Shown: positions 57,040-64,000 of the stretch, in pieces
Layout: each line of letters opens with the position of its first letter
Numbering within the stretch: position 1 is the first letter of the stretch
From: Pectobacterium polaris
Lineage (GTDB): Bacteria > Pseudomonadota > Gammaproteobacteria > Enterobacterales > Enterobacteriaceae
Length of the DNA stretch: 64,000 bases
Assembly: GCF_002307355.1 (NCBI RefSeq)
Contig: NZ_CP017481.1
Span: 2,976,001-3,040,000 of the forward strand
Direction: 5' to 3'
Notes under the pieces: generated by a model
Told to the model about the DNA's origin: nothing
The model's input: the letters and a program-made list of their open reading frames with translations, nothing else
Databases searched by the model: none
Position numbers and translations under genes: made by a program

Positions 57040-58269
57040 TTAGCCAGCGACAGAAACGATGCTCGTTTTACCATATGAAGCTGACTCAACATGCTCTCCC
57101 CACCACGCCATCATTTCCCTACGTTGTTCCAGATACTGCGCCCTGTTATAGGCTCTCCTGACTTCATTAGTATCGATATGCGCTAACGCTGCTTCAATCA
57201 CATCAGGGGGAAATCCTTTCTCATTTAGGATCGTTGAGGCAATCGCTCTCATACCATGTGCGACAAGCATATCTTTGAAGCCCATACGTTTGAGTGCCAT
57301 GTTCGCGGTCTGGCTGTTCATTGGCTCAAGTGGGTTGCGATATCCGGGGAAAACATAATCCCTGTGCTTACTAATGGGTTTCATAACTTCCAGAATCCCC
57401 AGCGCTTGCTCTGAGAGCGGGATAATGTGCTCACGTTTCATCTTCATGCGACCGGCAGGAATACGCCATTCTTTTGCGTCAAAATCGATTTCATCCCAGC
57501 GTGATTCGGCAGCTTCCGCTGGTCGAGTCATGGTGAGTAATTGCCATTCGATAAGACAACGGGTTTGTCTCCCAATGCTTGCAAATGACAGTGTTTTCAT
57601 CAGAAGTGGTAATTGCTCTGGCAAGAGGGCAGGGCGATGCTTCACCTTCGGCTTATGAAAAGTGCGTCCGATTCGGGCGGCTGGATTTACTGAGACCAGA
57701 CCAGAGTTGAGGGCATAATCCATGACTTCATTAATACGCTGACTCAGACGTTTAACAGTTTCAAGTCTGCCTGCGGCATGAGTGGGCTCTAACGCTCTAA
57801 TAAATCGTTGAGCCGTGATATTAGCAATAGGCATAGAGCCAATGTGTGGGAACACATACTTGCTCATGGATCGCCAGATATCGTTCAACGTATGTGTTGC
57901 CAAACCTGCTGATTCTTTAGTTTTAAACCATTCGGCAGCAACTTTTTCAAATGTGTTCTCTGTAGCATTTTTTTGCCGTGATTGCTCTGCTTGCTTATGC
58001 TCCTGCGGGTCAACGTCTTTGCTAAGAAGAAGTCGTGCATCTTCGCGGAGCTTACGAGCTTCGGCAAGAGATACCGAAGGGTAAGCGCCAAGGCTAATCA
58101 TTGCACGTTTGCGAGTGAAGGGTTTGTAGTAGCGAAAACGCCAGAGTTTTGAACCGCTCGGAGTGACCTGTAATTCTAAACCGTCTCCATCGTAGAGGGT
58201 GACGGCACGGTCAGTGGACTTGGCGCTTTTGACCTCAGTATTGTTCAGGGGCTTTGTCTGACGTGCCAT
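57040..58269 (-). CDS. P4-type tyrosine integrase of the proL island
   Basis: 409 aa from ATG 58269, preceded by GGAGAG; a longer frame to 58281 is less likely. N-terminal DUF4102-like arm domain (YDGDGLELQVTPSGSKLW), then the catalytic domain with Arg in MTRPAEAAESRWDEIDF, HGMR and LAHIDTNEVRRAYNR (Tyr nucleophile in the C-terminal AYNRAQYLEQRRE). Recombines the attachment site in proL, which lies about 200 bases away. Confidence 0.93.
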   Translation of the reverse strand: MARQTKPLNNTEVKSAKSTDRAVTLYDGDGLELQVTPSGSKLWRFRYYKPFTRKRAMISLGAYPSVSLAEARKLREDARLLLSKDVDPQEHKQAEQSRQKNATENTFEKVAAEWFKTKESAGLATHTLNDIWRSMSKYVFPHIGSMPIANITAQRFIRALEPTHAAGRLETVKRLSQRINEVMDYALNSGLVSVNPAARIGRTFHKPKVKHRPALLPEQLPLLMKTLSFASIGRQTRCLIEWQLLTMTRPAEAAESRWDEIDFDAKEWRIPAGRMKMKREHIIPLSEQALGILEVMKPISKHRDYVFPGYRNPLEPMNSQTANMALKRMGFKDMLVAHGMRAIASTILNEKGFPPDVIEAALAHIDTNEVRRAYNRAQYLEQRREMMAWWGEHVESASYGKTSIVSVAG

Positions 58270-58331
58270 ATCGCTCTCCAATCAAATCCGCAAAGCTGTT
58301 AGGCATAGGGTTTAGGCTACATGTTGCGTCG

Positions 58332-58355
58332 TATGCCTATATCTATGCCTAAAAA
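58332..58355 (+). repeat. Right copy of 24-bp internal repeat
   Basis: Matches 49198-49221 with one mismatch (TATGCCTATA-T-CTATGCC then A5), lies between the integrase start and the tRNA. Confidence 0.6.
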
Positions 58356-58482
58356 GTGTGGATTTCAATGTATCAATATGGAATTCAGTAGACAACAGAA
58401 AAACAGCAGGATTATGCAACCTACTGTTTAATCTGTTCTTTATAGTCTTGTCTGGACTTCAGTAGACAAAACGTTGGGGGAA

Positions 58483-58504
58483 ATTTGGTCGGCACGAGAG
58501 GATT
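58483..58504. repeat. Right attachment site in proL
   Basis: The 22-bp repeat found again at 49117-49138; it covers the tRNA acceptor end and CCA. Confidence 0.88.
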
Positions 58505-58562
58505 TGAACCTCCGACCCCCGACACCCCATGACGGTGCGCTACCAGGCTGCGCTACGTGCCG
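58486..58562 (-). tRNA. proL: tRNA-Pro (GGG)
   Basis: 77 bases including CCA. The minus strand begins CGGCACGTAGCGCAGCCTGG, keeps the T-arm GTTCAAATC and ends GACCA, and matches the E. coli proL sequence by memory. The anticodon loop holds GGG. Insertion site of the adjacent island; its former terminator now lies at 49081. Confidence 0.95.
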
Positions 58563-58640
58563 ATGCTATGGGCATTTATACTACCTTTTCCTGACCTTAT
58601 TGCAATAGCCGGATGGAACGACTGCTTTAGATTTAGGCAG

Positions 58641-60386
58641 TTAGTTGGCAATGAAGCGCCTTTCGTTCGTTAGTACCTGCAAGAGTAGGGCAAGCTGCGG
58701 TTTTTCATCATTCAACCGATTTCCTGCCATGTCGTAAGCTCGGTAGTTGCCGTTGCTTTCCAAGACGATGAGCTGATCCTGCGTCGTGATGAGCAGCGTG
58801 CCGCCGTTGCCGTTAATCAACCACGGGTAGCGTCGCTGGGCAGAGAACAGGTCTTCACCCTGCGAATAATCATCCGTGCTGTTTTTAACGTGGAGCAGGC
58901 GCTGCATCAGTGTCGTCATGACATCTTTGTTGTCCGTCATTTTCGTAATGGTCTGCGCAGGCGTGTTCGGCCAGTGAACAATGAGCGGCGTTTGCCACTG
59001 GGTACGGGCAAAACGTGTCGCGTTGCTGGTATTGGCATTCTGGTTTTGTGCAGTTGTCACGATGACGACCGTGTTATTCAGAATGTTTTTTTCCTGCAGA
59101 GTACTAATGATTTGCCCAATCTGACGGTCAACGTCCTGAATATTCATGCGGCCGCTAGGCTCAGCTTTGCCATCTGCGGTTTTCGGTGCGCTGCTCAGTT
59201 CAACGTAAGAGAACCAAGGCGCTGGATTATTATCGCGGCTGAGCCATTCCTGCCATTGCGTAATGATGGCATCGCCGCCTTGCTGCTGCGGCGCAGGCAA
59301 GGAGAAATCAGAAAGCAGCGCTTGACGATAAAGCGGGCTGTTGAAGCCGTTCGCCGAAAATAGCCCAAACTGATAGCCCTGCTGGCTTAACGCGGTGATC
59401 AAGGCGGAAGGTTTACGCGCACTCAAAATACCGTCCATATAGGTCGTCGAGAGGCCGTAAAACAGGTTAAACAAGGCGGCGTCTGGCTGAGATCCTGAAT
59501 CGTAATGATCGCTAAAACGCACGTTTTCCTCAGCGAAACGCGATAGATTCGGCATCCGGTTTTGTATGGCATCGGGCTGCGTATCGTCGATCATCACCAT
59601 CAGCAGGTTGTAGCCGCTGCCGCTATCGCGGAAGGTGATGTTACTGAGCGGATACTCCACCGTCATGGCTTCAGGATTGCCTTGTTGCGTCAGCCGACGC
59701 TGATATTCCTGTGCATCCAGCAGGCCATGTTTTTCCAGAAAACGACGTGCCGTCATCGGATAAGATAGCGGCAGGTTGGCGCGCTGCATGGTAATCGGGC
59801 GATAGAAATTCGCATCGGCCCAGATATACATCAGATGTGACGCAAAGAACGCTGAGATGAAAACGCCCGCTAACGGTTTGCCAAAATGGCGACGGTTCAG
59901 GCTGCGGAGCTTTTGCCAACACCAGGTGCCGAACAGCATTTCCGCCATGAAAATCAACGGAATGCCGATAAACATCCACTGCCAGTCTCGGGCAATCTCA
60001 CCTTGTCCGGGGTTGACGACGAGTTCCCAAACGGTGCTGTTGAGGTGCAAGTGAAAGCGTGTAAAGACTTCCACATCCACTAGCAGTATCGTCAGCCCGG
60101 CTGTTGCCAGCGCCGCAGACAGGAACCGTAGCAGGCGCTGCGACATCACAATAAACGTGAGCGGGAAGATGACCAGCAGATAGGCGGCAAAGACGATAAA
60201 GCTAAAATGACCAAGCCAGCTAACCAGTGCGTAAAGTCGACCGAACAGGGACGTCGGCCAATCGGCAACAAACAGGTAGCGGCTACCCAGCCCCAAAGTG
60301 AGCAAAATGTTGAATAAGGCGAACCAGTGTCCCCAACTGATCATCTGGGAGACTTTTTCGCGGTAGCGCTGACGGTTGGTTACCAT
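58641..60386 (-). CDS. yejM: Inner-membrane LPS-regulator/sulfatase-like protein YejM
   Basis: 581 aa (E. coli YejM 586), also called PbgA/LapC. Five N-terminal membrane spans (to about 190), then a periplasmic sulfatase-fold domain (LLMVMIDDTQPDAIQ, SDHYDSGSQPDAALFNLFYG). It senses periplasmic LPS and controls LpxC degradation via LapB (established in E. coli). Starts 14 bases after yejL. Confidence 0.95.
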   Translation of the reverse strand: MVTNRQRYREKVSQMISWGHWFALFNILLTLGLGSRYLFVADWPTSLFGRLYALVSWLGHFSFIVFAAYLLVIFPLTFIVMSQRLLRFLSAALATAGLTILLVDVEVFTRFHLHLNSTVWELVVNPGQGEIARDWQWMFIGIPLIFMAEMLFGTWCWQKLRSLNRRHFGKPLAGVFISAFFASHLMYIWADANFYRPITMQRANLPLSYPMTARRFLEKHGLLDAQEYQRRLTQQGNPEAMTVEYPLSNITFRDSGSGYNLLMVMIDDTQPDAIQNRMPNLSRFAEENVRFSDHYDSGSQPDAALFNLFYGLSTTYMDGILSARKPSALITALSQQGYQFGLFSANGFNSPLYRQALLSDFSLPAPQQQGGDAIITQWQEWLSRDNNPAPWFSYVELSSAPKTADGKAEPSGRMNIQDVDRQIGQIISTLQEKNILNNTVVIVTTAQNQNANTSNATRFARTQWQTPLIVHWPNTPAQTITKMTDNKDVMTTLMQRLLHVKNSTDDYSQGEDLFSAQRRYPWLINGNGGTLLITTQDQLIVLESNGNYRAYDMAGNRLNDEKPQLALLLQVLTNERRFIAN

Positions 60387-60400
60387 ACGTTGGTCAAAAC

Positions 60401-60631
60401 TTAGTGAGCTTTATCGGCTTTTTTAATCGAAGCCTGTAGGGCTTCAGCGAAAGAACGCGCCAGAACCTGACGTTGTGCAGGCGCGATGCTGGTGTTAATC
60501 AGGTTCGTCACCATGTTACCGAGCACCATCAAAGCAAGATCGGTTGGGGCGTGGTGCTTTTCCAGAACATTGACCATCTCAGAAAGCAGTTGTTCAACGT
60601 GTTCGTCACTATAACGGGATGATTGTGGCAT
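60401..60631 (-). CDS. yejL: YejL family protein
   Basis: 76 aa, [20 protein letters not shown] onward, small conserved gamma-proteobacterial protein of unknown function, directly upstream of yejM as in E. coli. Confidence 0.93.
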   Translation of the reverse strand: MPQSSRYSDEHVEQLLSEMVNVLEKHHAPTDLALMVLGNMVTNLINTSIAPAQRQVLARSFAEALQASIKKADKAH

Positions 60632-60851
60632 AAAATGGCGTATCTCAAGCTGGTAAAGTCGCTTATCTTACCGTATAGGCTTATGCTTTTCTGCACTTTT
60701 ATCATTAACGTACTTTTATCACTGGCGTACTTTTGTCAATAAGTAGTGTAGACGCTTAGTGCGCGTACAGATGTAAAGGGCCAGCTTTAATGTGTTGCGG
60801 GGCGTTCGTATCAGTGTTTGAATACGCGCCTTGCCAAAAGGAGAGTTTATC

Positions 60852-61862
60852 ATGAGTCTGGATATCGCCCAGATTGCCCTGCATCAGCTAATTAAACGTG
60901 ACGAGCAAACGCTGGAAATGGTGTTGCGTGATTCCCTATTGCCAACCAATGCGGCAGTAGAAGAGATGATGGCTGAACTGCATCGCGTCTACAGCGCCAA
61001 GAGTAAGGCCTATGGGCTGTTTAATGAGCAAAGCGAGCTGGCGGATGCACTGCGGGCTTGTCGCAAAGGGGATGAGGATTTTCTCAGTTTCTCACGCGCT
61101 GCGACCGGACGCTTGCGTGACGAGCTGGCGAAGTACCCGTTTGCCGAGGGTGGTATCGTGTTGTTCTGCCAGTATCGTTATCTGGCGGTTGAGTATTTAC
61201 TGATATCGGTGCTCAATAGCTGCAACAGTATGCGAGTTAATGAACAGCTCGATATCAGTACCACGCACTATCTGGATATCAATCATGCTGATATCGTTGC
61301 GCGTATCGACTTGACGGAATGGGAAGTTAATCCGGAATCCACTCGCTATCTGACGTTCCTCAAAGGCCGCGTCGGGCGTAAAGTCTCTGACTTCTTTATG
61401 GATTTTCTGGCAGCGTCAGAAGGGCTGGACACCAAAGCACAAAACCGTGGCTTGCTGAAGGCAGTCGATGAGTATTGTGATGAGGCACAGCTAGATAAAA
61501 ACGAGCGCCAGAATTATCGTCAGCAGGTGTATAGCTACTGCAATGAGCAGTTGCAGTCCGGTGAGGAAATCGAACTGGCATCGCTGTCGCAGGAACTGCC
61601 GCCGCTGGGTGAGAAAACCTTTCAGCAATTTTCAGCCGATCAGGGCTATGAGCTGGAAGAGAGTTTCCCTGCCGATCGCGGGACACTGCGCCAGTTGACC
61701 AAATTTGCTGGCAGCGGCGGCGGCATCAGCCTGAATTTTGATGCGTTATTGCTTGGCGAGCGAATTTTCTGGGATCCGGCGACGGATACGTTGACGATTA
61801 AAGGCACGCCACCGAATCTGCGCGATCAGTTACAGCGTCGGACGAGCAGCGGTAAGCAGTAG
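60852..61862 (+). CDS. yejK: Nucleoid-associated protein YejK (NdpA)
   Basis: 336 aa from ATG 60852, preceded by AAGGAGAG; a longer frame to 60831 is not needed. Matches E. coli YejK (335 aa): [20 protein letters not shown] start, [39 protein letters not shown]. Associated with the nucleoid and reported to interact with topoisomerases. Divergent from yejLM, as in E. coli. Confidence 0.95.
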   Translation: MSLDIAQIALHQLIKRDEQTLEMVLRDSLLPTNAAVEEMMAELHRVYSAKSKAYGLFNEQSELADALRACRKGDEDFLSFSRAATGRLRDELAKYPFAEGGIVLFCQYRYLAVEYLLISVLNSCNSMRVNEQLDISTTHYLDINHADIVARIDLTEWEVNPESTRYLTFLKGRVGRKVSDFFMDFLAASEGLDTKAQNRGLLKAVDEYCDEAQLDKNERQNYRQQVYSYCNEQLQSGEEIELASLSQELPPLGEKTFQQFSADQGYELEESFPADRGTLRQLTKFAGSGGGISLNFDALLLGERIFWDPATDTLTIKGTPPNLRDQLQRRTSSGKQ

Positions 61863-61882
61863 ACATCGCGCCAGAAGACGAC

Positions 61883-61916
61883 ACGGCCCTTTTTCTGACT
61901 TCAGGAAAAGGGCCGT
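61883..61916. terminator. Bidirectional terminator after yejK
   Basis: Stem ACGGCCCTTTT / AAAAGGGCCGT of 11 bp with a short loop, between convergent genes. Confidence 0.85.
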
Positions 61917-61944
61917 AGCTGATAATGGTTTGAAATGATAGTGA

Positions 61945-63093
61945 TTAGAAGTATTTAAGCCAGCGGATGTCTCTGCGGCGTGCTTTTAAGCGGGCAAACG
62001 CGCGAACTGGCGAAAATAACACGACCATCAGCACCAGAGTACACACCCACAATTGCCAGACGGCGGAAAAGCCGAACCATTCTCCCTGATTTTTTCCCCA
62101 GATCGCGACAGCGGTTAAATACATCCCTTTTAAAACATACAGATGCAGTAGGTAGAAAAACATCGGTGCGGCGCCGAAGCTCGCCAGTATGACGAGCCAG
62201 CGCCGTTGTTGCTGACGTTCAAATACGGCGAGCAGATAAAGCCCGATTGCCAGCGTTAAGCAGAGAAACAGTAGCGATGGCGGGTATTTCGTGATGTTGA
62301 AATAGCTCATGAGCGTCTGCGTGATGATTTCGCCTTGTTGCCAGGGTCTATCGCCATACAGATTAATGCTACGCAGCGCGAAAAACAGCGCTAGCGTAAT
62401 GCCAGCCAGCATGAACAAGATTTTCTGGCGCTGAAGTGGCGACACCGATTTTTGATACAGCGCGCCCGCCACGTAGCCAAGTGAGATCACACCAATCCAG
62501 GGCAATACGGGATAGGACGTCCGCACACGGAGCGTCTCACCGATTTCTAACCAGCCGCGATCGTGCAGAATCGCCCACGGAATAGACCAAATGGAGTCTG
62601 CGGAAGCATGTAGCGGATCCAGCAGATTATGTCCGGCCACAATCACGATGCCCAGCATCAAAATCAGCCCTGCGGGGAGCCAGATCAGCGCGCTGAGGGC
62701 GAGCATACTCATGCCGATTGCCCAGATGACCTGTAAATAGAGAACCTGCGCAGGGAACTGGAACGTCCACCCAAAATTGACCAGCGTTAGCTCCAGAAGA
62801 ATGAGAATTAAGCCGCGCTGGAACAGGAAGAGAGCCGTTTGTCGGCGATCTTGCACTTTTTGGTGGTAAAGCGCGGCAGAAAGCCCGGTTAAAAAAATGA
62901 ACACGGGAGCACACAGGTGCGCTAGTGTACGGTTGATGAAGAGCATGGGATCGGTGCTGGTGACATCAATCGGATCGGCGAGTTGCAGGTGCAGATAAAA
63001 GGTTTCCCGCACATGGTCCAGTAGCATCAGTACCATAACCAGACCGCGCAGGGCATCGATAGCGATAAGTCGCTGTGAGATATCACGAGACAT
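61945..63093 (-). CDS. DUF1624/HGSNAT-like membrane acyltransferase
   Basis: 382 aa from ATG 63093 (MSRDISQRLIAIDALRGLVM); the frame to 63165 is longer without support. About ten membrane spans. The N-terminal IDALRGLVMVLMLLDHVRETF with the conserved Arg and His is the pattern of heparan-alpha-glucosaminide N-acetyltransferase-like (DUF1624/YeiB-related) proteins that acetylate or modify envelope sugars. It is interposed between yejK and rplY, which are adjacent in E. coli. Confidence 0.82.
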   Translation of the reverse strand: MSRDISQRLIAIDALRGLVMVLMLLDHVRETFYLHLQLADPIDVTSTDPMLFINRTLAHLCAPVFIFLTGLSAALYHQKVQDRRQTALFLFQRGLILILLELTLVNFGWTFQFPAQVLYLQVIWAIGMSMLALSALIWLPAGLILMLGIVIVAGHNLLDPLHASADSIWSIPWAILHDRGWLEIGETLRVRTSYPVLPWIGVISLGYVAGALYQKSVSPLQRQKILFMLAGITLALFFALRSINLYGDRPWQQGEIITQTLMSYFNITKYPPSLLFLCLTLAIGLYLLAVFERQQQRRWLVILASFGAAPMFFYLLHLYVLKGMYLTAVAIWGKNQGEWFGFSAVWQLWVCTLVLMVVLFSPVRAFARLKARRRDIRWLKYF

Positions 63094-63138
63094 GTTCACA
63101 TTCCTTTGTGAATGAATAAATTTTTTATAAAAAACTAT

Positions 63139-63157
63139 CCTCCGGCATAGCCGGAGG
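63139..63157. repeat. Right-end hairpin of IS200
   Basis: CCTCCGGC / GCCGGAGG, 8-bp stem, 3-base loop. Confidence 0.65.
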
Positions 63158-63237
63158 TTTTTCATATGCGCCTATAAGGCTCTGTCACCAGCAGCGCCCT
63201 AACAGGCGCATCGCGATCTGACATTTGCATCTATGGA

Positions 63238-63696
63238 TTACTTACGGCCCGTAAACGGGCTACCAGGATACGGGATCGATAGTTGCTCTCCCATTTTATC
63301 CTCGTCCAGTTGGTGCTTTATGTATTCTTGTATCTTGACCGTGTTTTTCCCTACCGTATCAACATAATACCCTCGACACCAAAACTCCCTGTTACGGTAT
63401 TTGAACTTCAAATCGCCAAACTGCTCATAAAGCATCAGGCTACTCTTTCCCTTCAGGTATCCCATAAATCCCGAGACACTCATCTTGGGCGGGATTTCCA
63501 GAAGCATGTGGATGTGATCCACACAGCACTCCGCTTCCAGAATATTCACGTTTTTCCATTCGCACAGCTTTCTTAAAATGCTGCCAATCGCTCTGCGCTT
63601 TTCCCCGTAGAACACCTGCCTTCGGTACTTCGGCGCAAAAACTATGTGATATTTACAGTTCCATCGGGTGTGCGCTAAGCTCTTTTCGTCCCTCAT
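63238..63696 (-). CDS. tnpA: IS200-family transposase TnpA
   Basis: 152 aa from ATG 63696, the usual IS200 TnpA length. HUH motif in CVDHIHMLLEIPP (His-hydrophobic-His), catalytic Tyr in the C-terminal helix (KIQEYIKHQLDED). AHTRWNCKYHIVFAPKYRRQ is the family N-terminus. Intact. Low expression is expected because of a leader hairpin upstream. Confidence 0.95.
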   Translation of the reverse strand: MRDEKSLAHTRWNCKYHIVFAPKYRRQVFYGEKRRAIGSILRKLCEWKNVNILEAECCVDHIHMLLEIPPKMSVSGFMGYLKGKSSLMLYEQFGDLKFKYRNREFWCRGYYVDTVGKNTVKIQEYIKHQLDEDKMGEQLSIPYPGSPFTGRK

Positions 63697-63701
63697 TGGG
63701 A

Positions 63702-63771
63702 CCCCCTTTTGATTTCTTGTTGAACGTTTGCAGTTGCCAGACCGCAAACTGTTTTAACAAATCAAAAGGGG
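63702..63771 (-). promoter_or_regulatory. IS200 leader stem-loop (transcript terminator/ribosome-site mask)
   Basis: CCCCTTTTGATTT near tnpA pairs with AAATCAAAAGGGG at 63759-63771, with an inner GTTTGC/GCAAAC stem. This long hairpin stops outside transcription and limits transposase, a known IS200 trait. Confidence 0.8.
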
Positions 63772-63809
63772 TTTTTATAACTGGCTCAAAGCTGAAAGCT
63801 TTACTGAAC

Positions 63810-63826
63810 CCCCAGCCTAGCTGGGG
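63810..63826. repeat. Left-end hairpin of IS200
   Basis: CCCCAGC / GCTGGGG, 7-bp stem, 3-base loop. Confidence 0.65.
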
Positions 63827-63840
63827 TTTTCTGGGCACAA

Positions 63841-63862
63841 AAAAAACGCCGCATAAGCGGCG
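63841..63862 (-). terminator. Terminator after rplY
   Basis: Stem CGCCGC / GCGGCG with ATAA loop; on the minus strand followed by a T-tract (AAAAAAA on +). Confidence 0.85.
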
Positions 63863-63903
63863 CTCTTCTTTTCCGGCGTCCCGGAAAACAACTTCAGCGC
63901 AAA

Positions 63904-64000
63904 CTAAACGCGAACGAAGTCGATGTGAGTCAGTTTTGGCTTGTAAACGTGACGTTGTACAGCCTGAACTTTAACTTGAACTTCTTTGCCATCGATAGAC
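63904..64000 (-). CDS. rplY: Ribosomal protein L25, C-terminal part
   Basis: About 32 codons are visible at the right edge, on the minus strand, ending [10 protein letters not shown] before TAG at 63904. The piece [20 protein letters not shown] matches the end of L25, which binds 5S rRNA. The start lies outside the window. Order rplY-yejK is as in E. coli apart from the DUF1624 gene and IS200. Confidence 0.9.
   Translation of the reverse strand, partial: SIDGKEVQVKVQAVQRHVYKPKLTHIDFVRV

Larger units (their letters stand above)
49117..58504. mobile_element. Integrative island at tRNA-Pro(GGG), 9.4 kb
   Basis: Bounded by a 22-bp direct repeat that contains the last 18 bases of proL (including CCA) plus 4 bases outside. 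The integrase gene is next to the intact tRNA copy. Cargo is AT-rich relative to the backbone: DUF6387-like gene, AlpA, P-loop ATPase plus aldo-keto reductase, Hcp, nuclease-domain protein, unknown pair. Confidence 0.88.
63134..63836 (-). mobile_element. IS200-type insertion sequence
   Basis: One tnpA gene flanked by short hairpins at both ends (63139-63157 and 63810-63826) and no terminal inverted repeats, as in IS200/IS605 elements that move as single strands. The boundaries are estimates. It lies between the DUF1624 gene and the rplY terminator and interrupts no gene. Confidence 0.75.

Overview
The window looks like a chromosome segment of a soft-rot enterobacterium, most likely Pectobacterium. 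The reasons are enterobacterial backbone genes in familiar order (dinG ... ybiB, glnHPQ-dps-rhtA-ompX, proL-yejM-yejL/yejK ... rplY), a PrtW-type serralysin operon with its own type I secretion genes, and a contractile phage-tail bacteriocin cluster of the carotovoricin type.

Left part (1-8.4 kb): the end of a class III aminotransferase, periplasmic beta-glucosidase BglX, isopentenyl-diphosphate isomerase Idi, a 35-codon membrane mini-protein, an AraC regulator paired with a LysE-family exporter, and the Fe-S helicase DinG. From 8.9 to 15.2 kb lies the protease operon: metalloprotease prtW, inhibitor inh, and the prtD-prtE-prtF secretion machine. From 15.5 to 34.3 kb lies a complete tail-like bacteriocin cluster: a lysis cassette (holin, transglycosylase, Rz-like spanin with an embedded Rz1-like lipoprotein), then Mu/P2-like sheath, tube, tape measure, hub, spike, baseplate and fibre genes, with no capsid, portal or terminase gene. 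The fibre gene ends in a 3.6-kb invertible segment with two 14-bp inverted crossover sites and a Gin/Hin-type invertase beside it. Between the tube gene and the tail chaperone, set off by two hairpins, is the most surprising gene: a 98-aa protein that aligns along its length with plant-type [2Fe-2S] ferredoxin but has lost all four cluster-binding cysteines. The protease operon and the bacteriocin cluster both lie between dinG and ybiB, which are neighbours in E. coli.

Middle (34.3-48.9 kb): ybiB, an M3-family peptidase, glnHPQ, dps, a small P-loop kinase, rhtA, ompX, an MFS transporter, a MATE exporter, a membrane rhodanese, a cupin, an alpha/beta hydrolase and a VOC protein.

From 49.1 to 58.5 kb a 9.4-kb integrative island sits at the 3' end of tRNA-Pro(GGG) (proL). 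A 22-bp direct repeat bounds it and a P4-type integrase lies next to the tRNA. Cargo: a DUF6387-like gene, a frameshifted AlpA regulator, an AT-rich P-loop ATPase/aldo-keto reductase cassette, an orphan Hcp, a large AT-rich protein with a C-terminal PD-(D/E)XK nuclease signature (a candidate defence protein), and a two-gene unknown pair. The right end returns to the backbone: yejM, yejL, yejK, a membrane acyltransferase-like gene, an IS200-type insertion sequence, and the end of rplY.

Seven apparent single-base deletions, each explicable as loss of one base from a short run, hit the fibre genes, the invertase and alpA. They may be real decay or sequencing error, and this has to be settled before calling those genes dead.
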